From RHLJ01 sp965601955 (GTDB lineage: Bacteria; Bacteroidota; Rhodothermia; Balneolales; Balneolaceae), in the NCBI GenBank assembly GCA_965601955.1, contig OZ271855.1:496001-560000 (forward strand): a DNA stretch of 64,000 nt. The letters are read 5' to 3'. The notes under the pieces were generated by a model. The model saw only the letters and a list, made by a program, of their open reading frames with translations, was not told the origin of the DNA and ran no database searches. The position numbers and the translations under genes are program-made. Shown here in pieces: positions 37,184-48,700 of the stretch (position 1 is its first letter; the number at the start of each line of letters is the position of its first letter).

Positions 37184-37187
37184 TCAA

Positions 37188-37652
37188 TTACGATTCTTTG
37201 TTTTTATCCCGTAGCTTTTTAATAGCATAAGCCCCGCCTGCAGCAGCAAGAATACCTAAACCGCCATCAATCGGCGTCTGATCAGGTTGAGCGGGGAAGG
37301 CTGGCTGAGCCATTACGGCCGTTGACAATAAAAGCATAAAAATGAAGAGAGACCCCATTGTTGAAATAATTCGTTTCAAGTAGGAAGACCGAATTTGAGG
37401 ATGTGGCACTTGATGTTCTTTGATTCTTTTTTCGGTTTCAAGTCGGATGGAAGCGCGGACTAGTTTATTTTTTCTAGAACAGCTTTGGCAGGCTAATTTT
37501 TCAACACCTGAGATATTCACACTCCTGAGTTTAACAACAAACCGCCCCATCACGCGGATTTTTCCTTCTTCAGCTGTGCAGAAATCACACCTTCTGTTTA
37601 GAGTACAAGCTGGTGTTATTGTTATCGGTTCCTTGGTATCAAACGGTATCAT
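37188..37652 (-). CDS. PID-CTERM-like protein with N-terminal zinc-ribbon-like domain (copy D)
   Basis: 154 residues. The N-terminal region has RRCDFC (Cys 22, 25) and LACQSC (Cys 55, 58) flanking a basic beta-strand-like stretch, a likely four-Cys zinc site. A basic linker leads to a membrane helix at about residues 93-117 (ending AVMAQ), a Pro-rich spacer and the PIDGG-hydrophobic-KKLRDK tail. The Cys domain would face the cytoplasm. It lies 11 nt after the large gene, with a GGAGA site. No known family covers the whole protein; the C-terminus resembles exosortase-type signals. Confidence 0.85.
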   Translation of the reverse strand: MIPFDTKEPITITPACTLNRRCDFCTAEEGKIRVMGRFVVKLRSVNISGVEKLACQSCSRKNKLVRASIRLETEKRIKEHQVPHPQIRSSYLKRIISTMGSLFIFMLLLSTAVMAQPAFPAQPDQTPIDGGLGILAAAGGAYAIKKLRDKNKES

Positions 37653-37663
37653 GGTATCTCCAT

Positions 37664-40600
37664 TTATTTGATGAGGGTGAGTTTCTTAGTTAGATGGGTA
37701 CGGCCCGCAGATAACCTGTATATATAGGTTCCGCTGGCCAGGCTTGACGCATCAAAGCGTACGGAATAGCGCCCAGCTGCTTGTGATTGCCCGTCAATAA
37801 GAGTGCTTACCTTACGCCCCATCAGATCGAACACCTCCAACCGGACACGGCTATGTTGTGGTACTTGGTAGTTAATAGTTGTGACCGGGTTGAAGGGATT
37901 CGGATAATTCTGTTGCAGCTCGAGCTCAGCCGGCAGCGCATCTTCTGATTCGCTACTTACCTGGGTGTTAGGAGTAAGTATGAGTTGGAATCGATGCCCA
38001 TCGGTTTTGCTCTTCGCTGCAACGGGGTTAGGTACTATTGGAGAAGCGTGCGTTGTTTTTTCGTTAACACGCTGGATCTCCAATTCCAGTTCCTCTTCTT
38101 CATGGATCGGATATACGGTATCTGTTTCCAGGTCTTTGATAGCAATGGACCATCCCTCAAAATCTTCAAGCCCTTCAAAGGATAGCATTGCTGTTTCAGC
38201 TTCTAATAACCCAGACATGGAAAGTGGGAGATATAGCTCTTCGCTATGATCTATAGGGAGCGCATTTATTTTTAGCTCGTCCTGGTTTTCTATAATGGTA
38301 GCCACTCGCAGGTAGGAAGAAGAGAATGGTTTTAGGGAGAGCGCATCAAAGTCGTCTCGTCCGAGTTCACCTCCTTCCTGGAAGCTTAGCCAGGCGTCTG
38401 CAGTAACGTCTCCTGCTTCGGCATGAATCTTCAGAATTTTAGGATCAGCCGGGATTTCTTTAAGGAATACGCCTGCGGAATCCGAAATAGCGCCATCACC
38501 TATACTGAGGCTTCCACTACCGCCGGAGCCCTGGATAAAGAAACCCTGGAAGGGTGCAATTTCTCCCTCATTGGCATCCCCTATGGTTCCATTCCAGGTG
38601 AGCCAGGCTGAGGCAGCTGCATCATAGACATAGATCGTATTGGAGAGGTTGGTTTTGGAAACGGCCGTGGAATCCCAGTCGATGGTAGAAGTGAAGGGGT
38701 TTCCGGCCAGGAAGAAATCTCCGTCTCCTAACCCAGATACCGCGTCAACGGTTCCGTCATTAAGGGCTCCATCTCCGCCAAACTGAGAGACCGAGATACG
38801 TTTAGGGAAGCCCGCGTCTCCTGCTTCGTTAAGATCATCATCGCTAAAAATATAGAATAAAAAGCCCTTACCAGCCTCGAGATGGTCGATGGACTGGTTG
38901 CTAAGAGCAGCCCATGCCTGAACATCTTCATCCCAGGTCCAGACGTTATCGTCGCCGCCGGGATAATCTGAACCAGTAAAGCCCTGGGTCCAGAAGTCAC
39001 CGAGCAGTTCATCAAACACGGCGCCGCTGGTAGGAGAGGCCATTACCCGGTAATCTTCATTTCCGGAAATGATCTGGTTCATGGTATTAAAGAAGACAAA
39101 GGTTGATCCAAGACCACCTAATGCACTAGGAGCTCCCATTATGATCTCGTCCATGGAATCTCCATCGATATCACCGGTTGCTACCCTAGCTCCTAAACGA
39201 TCTACATCGTTTGCATGGAACGCAAACCCGTTATCGCCGTCCAGAGAAGAAATCTCAAACTCGGAAACGGAGGTGTCATCAAAGCCAAAAATGACATAAA
39301 CAGCTCCATCAGATGAGTTTAGTCTTGAGTGCCCCACTATAATTTCGTCCATACCATCTCCATCCAGGTCGGCCGAGGCGACACTTTCCCCGATATAATC
39401 GCTAGCAACGGGCCCTTTAAAAAAGAAGCCATTCGTGCCATCCAGGGAAGTATCATCAATGATAGAAGGGAAGCTGGTTCCTCCAAATATCACCATAACT
39501 TCGCCCGAAGAGTCATACTCTCTGCTATATCCGGTAGCGCCAACGATTAGGTCATCATATCCATCCCCATTGATATCCCCACTACTGAATGAGGCACCGA
39601 GATAGTTATAATAAATAGTCCCTCCAATCTGGAAACCGTCGGATCCGTCCAAACTAGTGATTTGCACCGTATCTGCAAAGGTGGCCGTTTGACCAAAAAC
39701 AACAGCGGCACTTCCGTAATAATCGAAGGCTCTTTCTCCACCAGCGAATACATCGTCAATGCCATCTCCATTGATATCTCCTGCTCCAAGGGCATACCCA
39801 AAATATCCAAAGCCGGAGCTTATCGGATTTCCGGCAATCTTAAAACCTGTAGTGCCAGGGTCCAGGGTCTCCAGTTGCAGGGAGCTGGCAAAGGCATCTG
39901 TTTGACCAAATACGACATAAACCGTTCCCTGATAGTAAGTGTCACCATTTTTTGGGGCCCCAATAATGACATCCTCCACACCATCCCCGTTGATATCCCC
40001 GGAACTTAGTGCGTACCCGGTATAATCATCGGAACCTGACTCACCCTCCATCACAAAGCCATTGCTTCCGTCAACAGAAAGGCCTACAGTCATCGAGGAA
40101 GAAAAGCCATTGGTATGACCAAACACCACGTATACTCTCCCAGTGGAACCGAGATGGGCACCAACCAGGAGGTCATCAATACCATCCCCGTTTATATCTG
40201 CGGAAGCCGCCGAATTCCCAAAGCCGCCGCCACCTTTTAGTACAAATCCATTATCCCCATTCAAAGAAGAAAGATCAAGGGCGGAATCGAAGCCTTCGGA
40301 GCTGCCAAAAACAACATAGGCCTCTTCCGATATTGCTGCTCCTACTATGAGATCATTATATCCATCTCCATTAATATCACCTACGGCTGTTCCATAACCC
40401 CCAATTCTATCATCGAGAACGGTGCCGTTAACGGAAAACCCGTTTAACCCTCTTAAGTCTGAAACGTTTACGGAATCTACATTTTGTGCCAAGGCACCAG
40501 GGCTTAGCATAGTGAGTGAGGCTCCAAGCAAAGATGCGGCTGCCATTTGTCGGCTTCGCACTAAAAACCGGTTACCAGTGATTCTCTTGATGATCCCCCA

Positions 40601-40753
40601 AATTGGATGGCTGTCTTCATCCGTGCCCTCAACCCAGCAGGCCTTAAGTCCCGTTACCCGGGACATCCATTTGTATAGAGAACGTATTTTTCGATTCTCT
40701 ACTTCTACTGCTATGGCCTCTCGCAATTGTAACCTAACCTTCATAATACACAT
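37664..40753 (-). CDS. FG-GAP beta-propeller surface protein with T9SS sorting domain (copy D)
   Basis: 1029 residues (start at 40753; an ATG three codons later is also possible). The N-terminus has its own leader (MCIMKVRLQLREAIAVEVEN) before the shared extension (SLYKWMSRVTGLKACW, GIIKRITGNRFLVRSR). Signal ends ALAQ. Seven blades follow, for example GDINGDGYNDLIVGA and ADLDGDGMDEIIVGH, then the conserved module and the T9SS tail. It lies 95 nt after the hybrid regulator at 40849 with no TGCCA pair in the gap, so it could be read through from that gene or use a different promoter. Confidence 0.92.
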   Translation of the reverse strand: MCIMKVRLQLREAIAVEVENRKIRSLYKWMSRVTGLKACWVEGTDEDSHPIWGIIKRITGNRFLVRSRQMAAASLLGASLTMLSPGALAQNVDSVNVSDLRGLNGFSVNGTVLDDRIGGYGTAVGDINGDGYNDLIVGAAISEEAYVVFGSSEGFDSALDLSSLNGDNGFVLKGGGGFGNSAASADINGDGIDDLLVGAHLGSTGRVYVVFGHTNGFSSSMTVGLSVDGSNGFVMEGESGSDDYTGYALSSGDINGDGVEDVIIGAPKNGDTYYQGTVYVVFGQTDAFASSLQLETLDPGTTGFKIAGNPISSGFGYFGYALGAGDINGDGIDDVFAGGERAFDYYGSAAVVFGQTATFADTVQITSLDGSDGFQIGGTIYYNYLGASFSSGDINGDGYDDLIVGATGYSREYDSSGEVMVIFGGTSFPSIIDDTSLDGTNGFFFKGPVASDYIGESVASADLDGDGMDEIIVGHSRLNSSDGAVYVIFGFDDTSVSEFEISSLDGDNGFAFHANDVDRLGARVATGDIDGDSMDEIIMGAPSALGGLGSTFVFFNTMNQIISGNEDYRVMASPTSGAVFDELLGDFWTQGFTGSDYPGGDDNVWTWDEDVQAWAALSNQSIDHLEAGKGFLFYIFSDDDLNEAGDAGFPKRISVSQFGGDGALNDGTVDAVSGLGDGDFFLAGNPFTSTIDWDSTAVSKTNLSNTIYVYDAAASAWLTWNGTIGDANEGEIAPFQGFFIQGSGGSGSLSIGDGAISDSAGVFLKEIPADPKILKIHAEAGDVTADAWLSFQEGGELGRDDFDALSLKPFSSSYLRVATIIENQDELKINALPIDHSEELYLPLSMSGLLEAETAMLSFEGLEDFEGWSIAIKDLETDTVYPIHEEEELELEIQRVNEKTTHASPIVPNPVAAKSKTDGHRFQLILTPNTQVSSESEDALPAELELQQNYPNPFNPVTTINYQVPQHSRVRLEVFDLMGRKVSTLIDGQSQAAGRYSVRFDASSLASGTYIYRLSAGRTHLTKKLTLIK

Positions 40754-40848
40754 GCTTAATTAATTTTTATCAGCGTGTGTATACTAGTGGCAAGTCACTT
40801 ATAAAATTGTTCCAAAAACTTTTAAAAAAATTACATTTTTCTCTTTTA

Positions 40849-43800
40849 CTAAGCCTGGATCAGTAAACGAGGGCTAATTCCGAATCTCTTTTCGAATACG
40901 GATGTAAAATAGCCAGGTGAGGAAAAGCCAATCGCATAGGCTACATCAGAAATGCGTCTCATTTGTTTGTTTTTGAGAATCTGATGCCCTTTCAATAGTC
41001 TTATTTCTCTTACAAATTCAGCAGGCGTAAATCCCGTTTCAGTCTTAAGGTTTCTGTAGAGCTGGCCCCGACTCATGTTCACTAACTCCGATAATTCCTC
41101 GACAGGAATCTTTGGTTTCGCAATATGTTCAATGATGTACTCCTGTAGCTTCTTTACAAAGGCGGTTCCTTCGCTGAGTTCTTCAGGCTCTTCGGAAGGC
41201 TGCTTTGTTCTGGCCTGGTCACGCTCAGCTTTTAACCGCAGCAGGTTCCCGATGCGGGCTTTCAGCTCTTTCTCTACAAATGGTTTGGTGAGATAATCAC
41301 TTACACCAATCTCAAAAGCCTCCATACGATTATCCAAATCCTCCAGGGCCGTCAGCATCATGATGGGGGTTAAGCGGAGCTCGGGAATAGAGCGCACATA
41401 CCGGGAGAATTCATGTCCGTCCATGTCCGGCATCATAACATCCGTGATGATGACATCGGGTTCAATCAGGGCCAGTTTCTTTTTGCCCTCCACCCCGTTA
41501 ACGGCCTCTGTAACTTTAATTTGGTCTCCGGAGAGTAGTCCGGAAATATACTGCCTCATATCCGGGTTGTCTTCCACAAGCAAGATGTTTGTGGTCAATA
41601 CACCGGTTTTTTGGAGTATGGGAGCTTCGGGAAGCCCTATGTTATAGGAAAGCATATTTTCATCCACGATCTCATCGCCGGATACTGGAGCCCCATTCCT
41701 GGCCATGGTGTTAGAGTAGCTTCGCAGGGTGACCAAAAAAGTGGTCCCTGTTCCGTATTCACTTTCTACTGAGATGGTGCCCCCATGTAGTTCTGCCAGT
41801 TCCTTGGCCAGGTTCAGCCCTACCCCCAGGCCGTAACTTCTTTTAGAAAGGCTCCCTTCTTGAGAATGGAAGCGGTCAAAGATATAGGGAAGGCGTTCTT
41901 TTTCGATACCAATTCCATTATCTGAAACAGAGAGTTCTACAAAGCCGCTGTTTAATTCAACAGAAACCTCAACGGTACCTTGTTCGGGAGTAAACTTGAT
42001 GGCATTAGAAATAAGGTTATTCAAAATCTTTTGAAATACATCCGGGTCAACCCCTGCATAGATCTCTTCATCTGGAATAGAAGGTTTCAGGCTAATTTTA
42101 TTACTCAAGGCCAGGCTTTCGAAAGAGGATACAATCAACCGTACTTTTGCAGAAACGTCTAGTTTAATTGGATGAATCTCCATTTTATTGGATTCAATCC
42201 GGGTCAGGTCCAGTACCTGATCTACGAGTTGCTTTAACCGAAATCCATTTCGGCGGGCGAGATCAAGGTTTCGCGCCCAGTTCTCAGGCACATTGGAAGT
42301 ATCGTAACTGAGACTTTCGAGCGGGCCCAATACCAGAGTAAGTGGTGTTCGCAATTCATGAGAAATATTAGTGAAAAAGGTGTCCTTAGCATGGCTCAGC
42401 TCATCAATAATTTCCTTTTGCCTTTCTACCTCTTCTTTTTCCTTGCGCAGATCGTTGGTTTTTTCAGTAATAATGCCTTCTAGTTTCTGTTGATTAACCC
42501 TGCTTCGATATTCTCTCATTACTAGTACAAGTACCAGGAGCCCTAAAACTGAAGCTCCAGCAAGTAGTTTAAACCAGGCCGTTTCATAAAAGAAAGGAGC
42601 TATAGTAATTTTTATTGAGGCGGCTTCGGTGCTCCACAGCCCATCATTGTTAGAGCCCTGAACTATGAACGTGTAGGTGCCTGAAGGCACATTGGTAAAA
42701 TAGGCCGTGCGTCGGTTCCCGATATAATGCCACTCATCTTCATTATGATCATGGAAGCCATCAAGTTTATACCGGTATTGATTTTTTTCGGGGTGAATGA
42801 AGCTGAGTGCCGCAAAGCTTACTTCAAAATCTCGTTCATCAGCTTCTAAAGCTATCTCCGTACCAATATTCTGAATTTCTTTGTCACCCCATGCAATGCG
42901 CTGGATGTGTACCGGAGGAGCGGTTAGGTTTTGGGTGATATTGGCGGGGTCTACAGATACAGCGCCTCCTTGTCCTGCAAACCACAAGGTTCCATCAAAC
43001 GCTTTTATGGCAGAAGGCTGGGTACCCCCATTTCCTTCCCGGTGTGCCAGGCCGTCTTTTTCTGTATAGCTGGTAGAGGAAATGGTTTCAATTTCTCCAT
43101 CTAAGAAAGCATGCACCTCTTCTTTTGTAATCCAGAAAATTCCCTGGTTGGTATTCATCCAAAAGCGTCCGAAATCATCTTCCAGGATTACGTGGATGGA
43201 GTTGTCATATACTCCATTTGTCTGGTTTAAGGTAACCAGGCTCGAAAAATCAGGTGCTCCATCTACAAGCCGGATGATGTCCAGTCCATCTCCTTCACTA
43301 CCAACAAACAACCACTCTGCACCTGTCTCAGGGTCCACATACACATAAAGCCCTCGAATAAAATCGCTGGTAAATCCATCCTTTGTCGAATAATGGAAAA
43401 AGGAGTTCCCGTCATACCGTACTAATCCCTCCCCTCGAGCTGAAGCCCAGATATCACCGCCAGGTGTTTCCATAATGTACTGGTAGGTGGCGTAAGGGAC
43501 GTTTTCATTAGCGGTAAGATTTTCCCAGGCTCCATCCTCACGCACAAAAAGGCCCCGATTTCCTCTTGCAGAAGTACCAACCCAAAGGCGCTGTTGGGAA
43601 TCTTCAAACATGCTATGCACACTAAAGTCACTGATAACTTCCGGGACAGGATAAAGCTCAAAGGTATTGGTCTGTGTGTTTAAGTAACGCATTTTAAGCA
43701 GCCCGCCTGCGAGCAGGGTTTGATCGGCAAGCTGTTCGATCGTGTATAGATACCCCTCATCCAAATTCGATTGGATACTATAGTTAGAGATCGTCTCATC

Positions 43801-45015
43801 GACAGAAATTCTACTAACTCCTCTTCCAAATGTACCCACCCAAATGGAAGAGTCTGAGCTCTGGAACACAGCGTTTACATTATCATAGCTTAACCCATCT
43901 GCTTCAGTGATTGTATTAAATAAATTCTCTCTTAGCTGAAGAAGCCCCTCTTGAATAGTCGGGATCCATAAGGTGCCTTCTTTATCGACAAGAAGCCCGT
44001 TCATAAAGCCATCAGTCTCCATGATAAGTTGATTATCTATGTAAATACCGATACTGCTCTCAGACTCAGGGGAGTCTCTTAATACTTCAATAAAAGAGGG
44101 TGGCTGAAGAGCTTTTTTAACTAATGTTCCTTCTTTGAATTCAAAAAGAGCCAGGTTTTTAAAGCTCTGAAAAGGAAGTGCGGCAACTAGTAGCAGGGTG
44201 TTGTTACTGGTTGTAGCTGCATTTAGAAATGCTTCCCCATTTGATTCATAAAGAAGGGTAAGCTCGTTGTCCACGTAGCTATAAATTTCAAAATGGGTGA
44301 CAATGAACTGAATACCATCGGAGGTGTTGTCGGGCAGGGAAATTCCGCTCCGGATGGGAAAGCGCAGATTCCCTTTACGGGAATCTGTTGGAGATATGTG
44401 ATGGTCCAGAATCTTTTCGACAACGCCATCCTCATATCGGTAAAGAAATTTGTCCTGAAAATAGGAGAACCAAACAACCCCTTGTTCGGCCTTCAGGATT
44501 CGTGCAACAGGCTTTTGAATGAGCTCCGGGACAAAAGAGCTAAGTGATCCGTTGTCATAAATCTTTATGCCCGTTTCATCTCCTAGCCAAATTCTTCCTT
44601 CTTTATCTTTGTAGTAAAAGTTTCGGTCTCGCGCTTCCCCTACCACGCCCTGATCAGAAGATAAGAGGAACGTAAAGGTTTCGTCTTTAAAAGCGAAAAT
44701 ATCCGCTCCCTGGTTCATGGCAATGATACTTCCGTCATTAGCCTCTACGATTCCTAAAATGCGGTTTCCCCTTAGCCCGGGGTATTCAGCGGAGGTGTAT
44801 ACTTTAAAATCTACACCATCGAAGCGAACAAGGCCTCCATTGGTACTAAGCCATAAATATCCATTTTCGGCCTGAATAATATTATTCACCGATTTTACCG
44901 GGAGGCCATCTTCAATCGTAAAGTTCTTTATGGTATAACCCGGAGCCACAAATTGAGCATAGCTATCCCAGTGACCAATAAAGAGAATCAATATTAATGT
45001 TCCTATAGACCTCAT
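40849..45015 (-). CDS. Hybrid two-component system regulator (HTCS), copy E
   Basis: 1388 residues. Signal peptide (ending DSYAQ); propeller repeats (about 25-720, IEDGLPVKSVNNIIQAENGY); Y_Y_Y domain (735-805); transmembrane helix (about 815-835); coiled coil. The histidine kinase core follows, with the acceptor His in SHELRTPLT (about 885) and ATPase boxes NAIKFTPEQGTVEV, DNGIGIEKERL and GLGVGLNLAKEL. Then a receiver domain (about 1138-1255, phospho-acceptor Asp in DVMMPDMDG, Lys in LTKPFVEKEL) and an AraC-type HTH (about 1285-1388). All parts needed for sensing, phosphorelay and DNA binding are in one chain. It lies upstream of copy D and is a close paralogue of 56752-60945. Confidence 0.95.
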   Translation of the reverse strand: MRSIGTLILILFIGHWDSYAQFVAPGYTIKNFTIEDGLPVKSVNNIIQAENGYLWLSTNGGLVRFDGVDFKVYTSAEYPGLRGNRILGIVEANDGSIIAMNQGADIFAFKDETFTFLLSSDQGVVGEARDRNFYYKDKEGRIWLGDETGIKIYDNGSLSSFVPELIQKPVARILKAEQGVVWFSYFQDKFLYRYEDGVVEKILDHHISPTDSRKGNLRFPIRSGISLPDNTSDGIQFIVTHFEIYSYVDNELTLLYESNGEAFLNAATTSNNTLLLVAALPFQSFKNLALFEFKEGTLVKKALQPPSFIEVLRDSPESESSIGIYIDNQLIMETDGFMNGLLVDKEGTLWIPTIQEGLLQLRENLFNTITEADGLSYDNVNAVFQSSDSSIWVGTFGRGVSRISVDETISNYSIQSNLDEGYLYTIEQLADQTLLAGGLLKMRYLNTQTNTFELYPVPEVISDFSVHSMFEDSQQRLWVGTSARGNRGLFVREDGAWENLTANENVPYATYQYIMETPGGDIWASARGEGLVRYDGNSFFHYSTKDGFTSDFIRGLYVYVDPETGAEWLFVGSEGDGLDIIRLVDGAPDFSSLVTLNQTNGVYDNSIHVILEDDFGRFWMNTNQGIFWITKEEVHAFLDGEIETISSTSYTEKDGLAHREGNGGTQPSAIKAFDGTLWFAGQGGAVSVDPANITQNLTAPPVHIQRIAWGDKEIQNIGTEIALEADERDFEVSFAALSFIHPEKNQYRYKLDGFHDHNEDEWHYIGNRRTAYFTNVPSGTYTFIVQGSNNDGLWSTEAASIKITIAPFFYETAWFKLLAGASVLGLLVLVLVMREYRSRVNQQKLEGIITEKTNDLRKEKEEVERQKEIIDELSHAKDTFFTNISHELRTPLTLVLGPLESLSYDTSNVPENWARNLDLARRNGFRLKQLVDQVLDLTRIESNKMEIHPIKLDVSAKVRLIVSSFESLALSNKISLKPSIPDEEIYAGVDPDVFQKILNNLISNAIKFTPEQGTVEVSVELNSGFVELSVSDNGIGIEKERLPYIFDRFHSQEGSLSKRSYGLGVGLNLAKELAELHGGTISVESEYGTGTTFLVTLRSYSNTMARNGAPVSGDEIVDENMLSYNIGLPEAPILQKTGVLTTNILLVEDNPDMRQYISGLLSGDQIKVTEAVNGVEGKKKLALIEPDVIITDVMMPDMDGHEFSRYVRSIPELRLTPIMMLTALEDLDNRMEAFEIGVSDYLTKPFVEKELKARIGNLLRLKAERDQARTKQPSEEPEELSEGTAFVKKLQEYIIEHIAKPKIPVEELSELVNMSRGQLYRNLKTETGFTPAEFVREIRLLKGHQILKNKQMRRISDVAYAIGFSSPGYFTSVFEKRFGISPRLLIQA

Positions 45016-45050
45016 CGAATACCCATATTTTGAGAGGCGAACATACTTTT

Positions 45051-45087
45051 TCAGACAATTCGCTCTTGCACAAATAAGAGCGCCTGA
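45051..45087 (-). promoter_or_regulatory. Inverted repeat in the leader of HTCS copy E
   Basis: CGCTCTT, eight bases, AAGAGCG (45061-45082), with weaker outer pairing TCAGAC/GCCTGA. It lies 36-72 nt before the regulator start codon. The equivalent structure precedes the paralogue (60983-61034) with a longer loop, so the element is conserved although the loop is not. Confidence 0.45.
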
Positions 45088-45194
45088 CGGTCAATATATT
45101 ACGAATTACGACAAATCCGAATCTATTTCAATGGGTATAAATTTTGCCAGGTGTATTGAAGGGAATTTTCGAGTTATAAATAGAACACCTACAG

Positions 45195-45269
45195 AATTAA
45201 AAATGAAAAATTTAAAATTAGGAGTGCCGGTTCGGAACTCTTGAATTTTAAATTTTTAATTCTTCATTT
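45195..45269. repeat. Intergenic hairpin after small gene F
   Basis: Arms AAAAATGAAAAATTTAAAATT and its complement enclose a 24-nt loop (45220-45243, containing GTGCCGGTTCGGAAC). A nearly identical copy, same orientation, lies at about 61169-61243. The arms match those at 26930 and 37101; the loop does not. Confidence 0.75.
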
Positions 45270-45740
45270 TTAATCTGAAAGCTGGGAGTCTCTATTTCTG
45301 TCTTTCAATTTTTTTAGTGCATAAGCTCCGCCAGCAGCAGCTAGCAATCCGAGCCCTCCATCAATAGGAGTTTGGTCAGGTTGATCAGGGAATTTAGGTT
45401 GAGCTACAGCTACGGTTGACAGTAAAAGGATAAATACGAAAAAGTATCCTACTCTCGAGATGAATTGTTTAAAAAGAAAAGACATATTAAAATGTTGTTT
45501 AGTAGGTTCTTGTGTCAGTTTTCTTTCCTTAAAGTGCTTTGAAATCAGCACGTCTTCATTTTTTCGAAAACAGGTTTGGCAGGCTAATTTTTTTTCTCCG
45601 AAAACGTCTACACGTCGAAGTTGAACAATAAATTGACCTACAAGTCGGAGCTTCCCTTCTTCGCAGTTGCAGAAATCACAACGTCTGTTTTTTCCATGGT
45701 TCGTAATAACCAGCGGTTCCTTTACATCAATTAGTTCCAT
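45270..45740 (-). CDS. PID-CTERM-like protein with N-terminal zinc-ribbon-like domain (copy F)
   Basis: 156 residues. RRCDFCNC (Cys 21, 24, 26) and LACQTC (Cys 54, 57) mark the zinc-ribbon-like domain, with a conserved VGQFIVQLRRVDVFGEKK stretch between. A membrane helix lies at about residues 97-113 (ending AVAQ), then QPDQTPIDGG and the hydrophobic and basic tail (KKLKDRNRD). The 11-nt gap to the large gene matches the other modules. The role is unknown; the linkage to T9SS surface proteins suggests help in their export, anchoring or feedback. Confidence 0.85.
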   Translation of the reverse strand: MELIDVKEPLVITNHGKNRRCDFCNCEEGKLRLVGQFIVQLRRVDVFGEKKLACQTCFRKNEDVLISKHFKERKLTQEPTKQHFNMSFLFKQFISRVGYFFVFILLLSTVAVAQPKFPDQPDQTPIDGGLGLLAAAGGAYALKKLKDRNRDSQLSD

Positions 45741-45751
45741 AGCATTTCCGC

Positions 45752-48700
45752 TTATTTAATTAAGGTGAGTTTTTTGGTAAGTGAAGTACTGCCTGCCGTT
45801 AGCCGGTAGATATAGGTTCCACTGGCCAGTCGGGAAGCATCAAAACGGACGGCATAACGCCCTGCCGACTGCTGTTCGCCATTTACTAAAGTGGCTACTT
45901 TGCGACCCATTAGGTCGAACACCTCCAGGTTGACCAGGCCGGCCTGGGGCACCCCGTATTCGATGGTCGTGTTGGGATTGAACGGGTTGGGGTAATTCTG
46001 CTGAAGTTCGGTGACTTCGGGCAGGTCACTAATGGCTTCGTTGCTTACTGAGGTGCCCGGGATAAGTGCCAGTTCAAAACGGTGGCCGCCCTCTGTTTTT
46101 GCCTTCACCGAAGCCGGGGTAGGCAAACCAGGCTGGACCATTTCTTTGGCCTGTACCTGTTGGACCTCCAGGGTAATGGAAGCATCTTCGGAGAGTTCAT
46201 GCACCTGCTCGGTCTGCAGGTCATGGATGGCTATCGTCCAGCCTTCGAAATCTTCGAGCCCTTCAAAGGAAAGGCGGGCTGTTTGTGCATCCAGGCCCAA
46301 CCCGGATAAGAGCAGCGGGAAACGAAGCTGTTCGTCATGATTGGAAGGTAAGGCGTTTATTTTTAGCTCAGTCTCATCCTCTATGAGGGTAGCCAGTGTT
46401 AGATAGGAGGAAGAAAGGGGCGTTAAGGCTAACCCATCAAAGGAGTCTCTTCCCAGTTCCCCACCTTGCTGGAAGCTTAGCCAGGCATTGGCCGTAAAGT
46501 CTCCTGCTTCTGCCTGGAGCTTGAGAATTTTAGGATCAGCCGGGATCTCTTTTAGGAAAACTCCTGCAGCATCCGAGATAGCACCTTCCCCTATACTGAG
46601 GCTACCGGTTCCTCCAAAGGCCTCGATGAAGAATCCCTGGAAGGGGGCAATTTCTCCGTTATTGGCATCCCCGGTAGTCCCGTTCCAGGTGAGCCAGGCA
46701 GAGCCGGCCGCATCATATACATAGATACTATTCGACAGATTCGTTTTAGAAACGGCCGTAGAATCCCAGTCAATGGTAGAAGTGAAAGGATTCCCTGCCA
46801 GGAAGAGGTCTCCGTCCCCTAAATCAGATACCGCGTCAATGGTTCCGGAGTTGAGTGTCTCATCTCCGCCAAATTGGGAGGCCGAAACCCGCTTGGGGAA
46901 GCCTGCATTTCCTGCAGCTGTATGGTTATCATCTTCAAAAATAAAGGACAAGAATCCATGGCCGGCAGTCAACGAGTCGGTATTTTGATTGCTAAGAGCG
47001 GCCCACGCCTGGGTAACGTCGTCCCACATCCAGACGGTGTCGTCTCCACCAGGGTCATCGGAGCCGGCGAGGCCCTGGGTCCAGAAATCCCCGAGCAGTT
47101 CGTCAAACACAGTGCCATTGGTAGGGGAGGAAAGCAGCCGGAAGCCCTCGTTGCCGTCGATGATCTGGTTCATGGTGTTGGAGAAGACATAGACTACTCC
47201 ATTATTGTCGGCTCCGTTATTAGGAGCTCCCATTATGACCTCATCTATCGAATCTCCGTTGATATCACTGGCCAGCACTGTAGTTCCCATACGCTCTCTA
47301 CCTGTTCCGCTGAGCGTGAATCCGTTATCGCCGTCAAGAGAAGAAAGTTCGAATTGCGAAACAGAGGTATCATCGAAGCCAAAAATAACGTAAACACTTC
47401 CATCGTTAGTGCTTATTTTTGAGTTACCCACTATAATTTCGTCCATGCCATCTCCATCCAGGTCGGCAGAAGAGACAGTTTCTCCAATATAAGCGGAAGA
47501 AACAGGAAGCCCCTCTAAAAAGAACCCATTATCGCCATTCAGGGAAGTATCATCAAAGACAGAAGGGAAGCTTGTTCCCCCAAATACCACCATAATTTCG
47601 CCTGCAGAAGTATAATTTCTGCCATATCCGGTTGCCCCAACGATAAGATCATCAATGCCATCTCCATTGATATCCCCACTGCTTATAGAGGCTCCCAGAT
47701 AGTTATAACCAATAGTTGCCCCAATTTGGAAGCCATCGGATCCATCCAGGTCAGAAACTTGTACGGTGTCTGCAAAGGTGGTCGTTTGGCCGAATACAAC
47801 AGCAGTACTTCCAGCATAATAGTACGCCCTGTCTCCACCGGCTAATACATCCTCAATACCATCTCCGTTTATATCTCCTGTTCCAAGGGCGTCACCGAAA
47901 TACACGTTGCCACCGCCTGAAGGATTTCCGGCAATCTTAAAGCCCGAAGTGCTGGCATCCAGGTTTTCCAGTTGCAGGGTATCGGCAAAGGCATCTGTTT
48001 GACCAAATACGACATAAACCATTCCCTGATAGTATATGTCGCCATTTCTTATTGCCCCTATAGTTACATCATCGATGCTGTCTCCGTTTATATCTCCCGA
48101 GCTTACTGCCATGCCCGTATAATCCTGGCTATCATATTCACCTACCATCACAAAGCCATTGGTTCCGTCAACGAGAAGGCTAAAATCTATCGAAGAATCA
48201 AAACCATCGGTATGACCAAACACCACATACACCTCTCCTTCATTTCCATCAACTCCATCGGGCTTAACGGTGCCATTTGGCGCCCCGATAATGACATCAT
48301 CAACACCATCCCCGTTTATATCTCCAGAAGCCACCGAAGACCCAAAGTTCTCACCTCCATTTTCATTATTACCTTTTAGTATAAATCCATTGTCCCCATT
48401 CAAAGAAGAAAGGTCAAGGGCAGAGTCAAAGCCATCGGAGCTACCAAAAATGATATAGGCCTCATCCGGGCCTCCTGCCCCAATTATGAGATCATCATAT
48501 CCATCCCCATTAATATCACCAAAGGCCAATCCATCAGCCCCAACCCTTCCGCTAGTAACAGTCCCGTTTAATGAAAACCCGTTTATTCCCCTGAAGTCGG
48601 AAACGTTTAAAGAATCTACACTTTGAGCCTGTACACCTGGACTAAGCATGGTCAAGGAAGCTCCAAGCAATGAAGCGGTAGCTAGTCGCCTGCTTCGCAC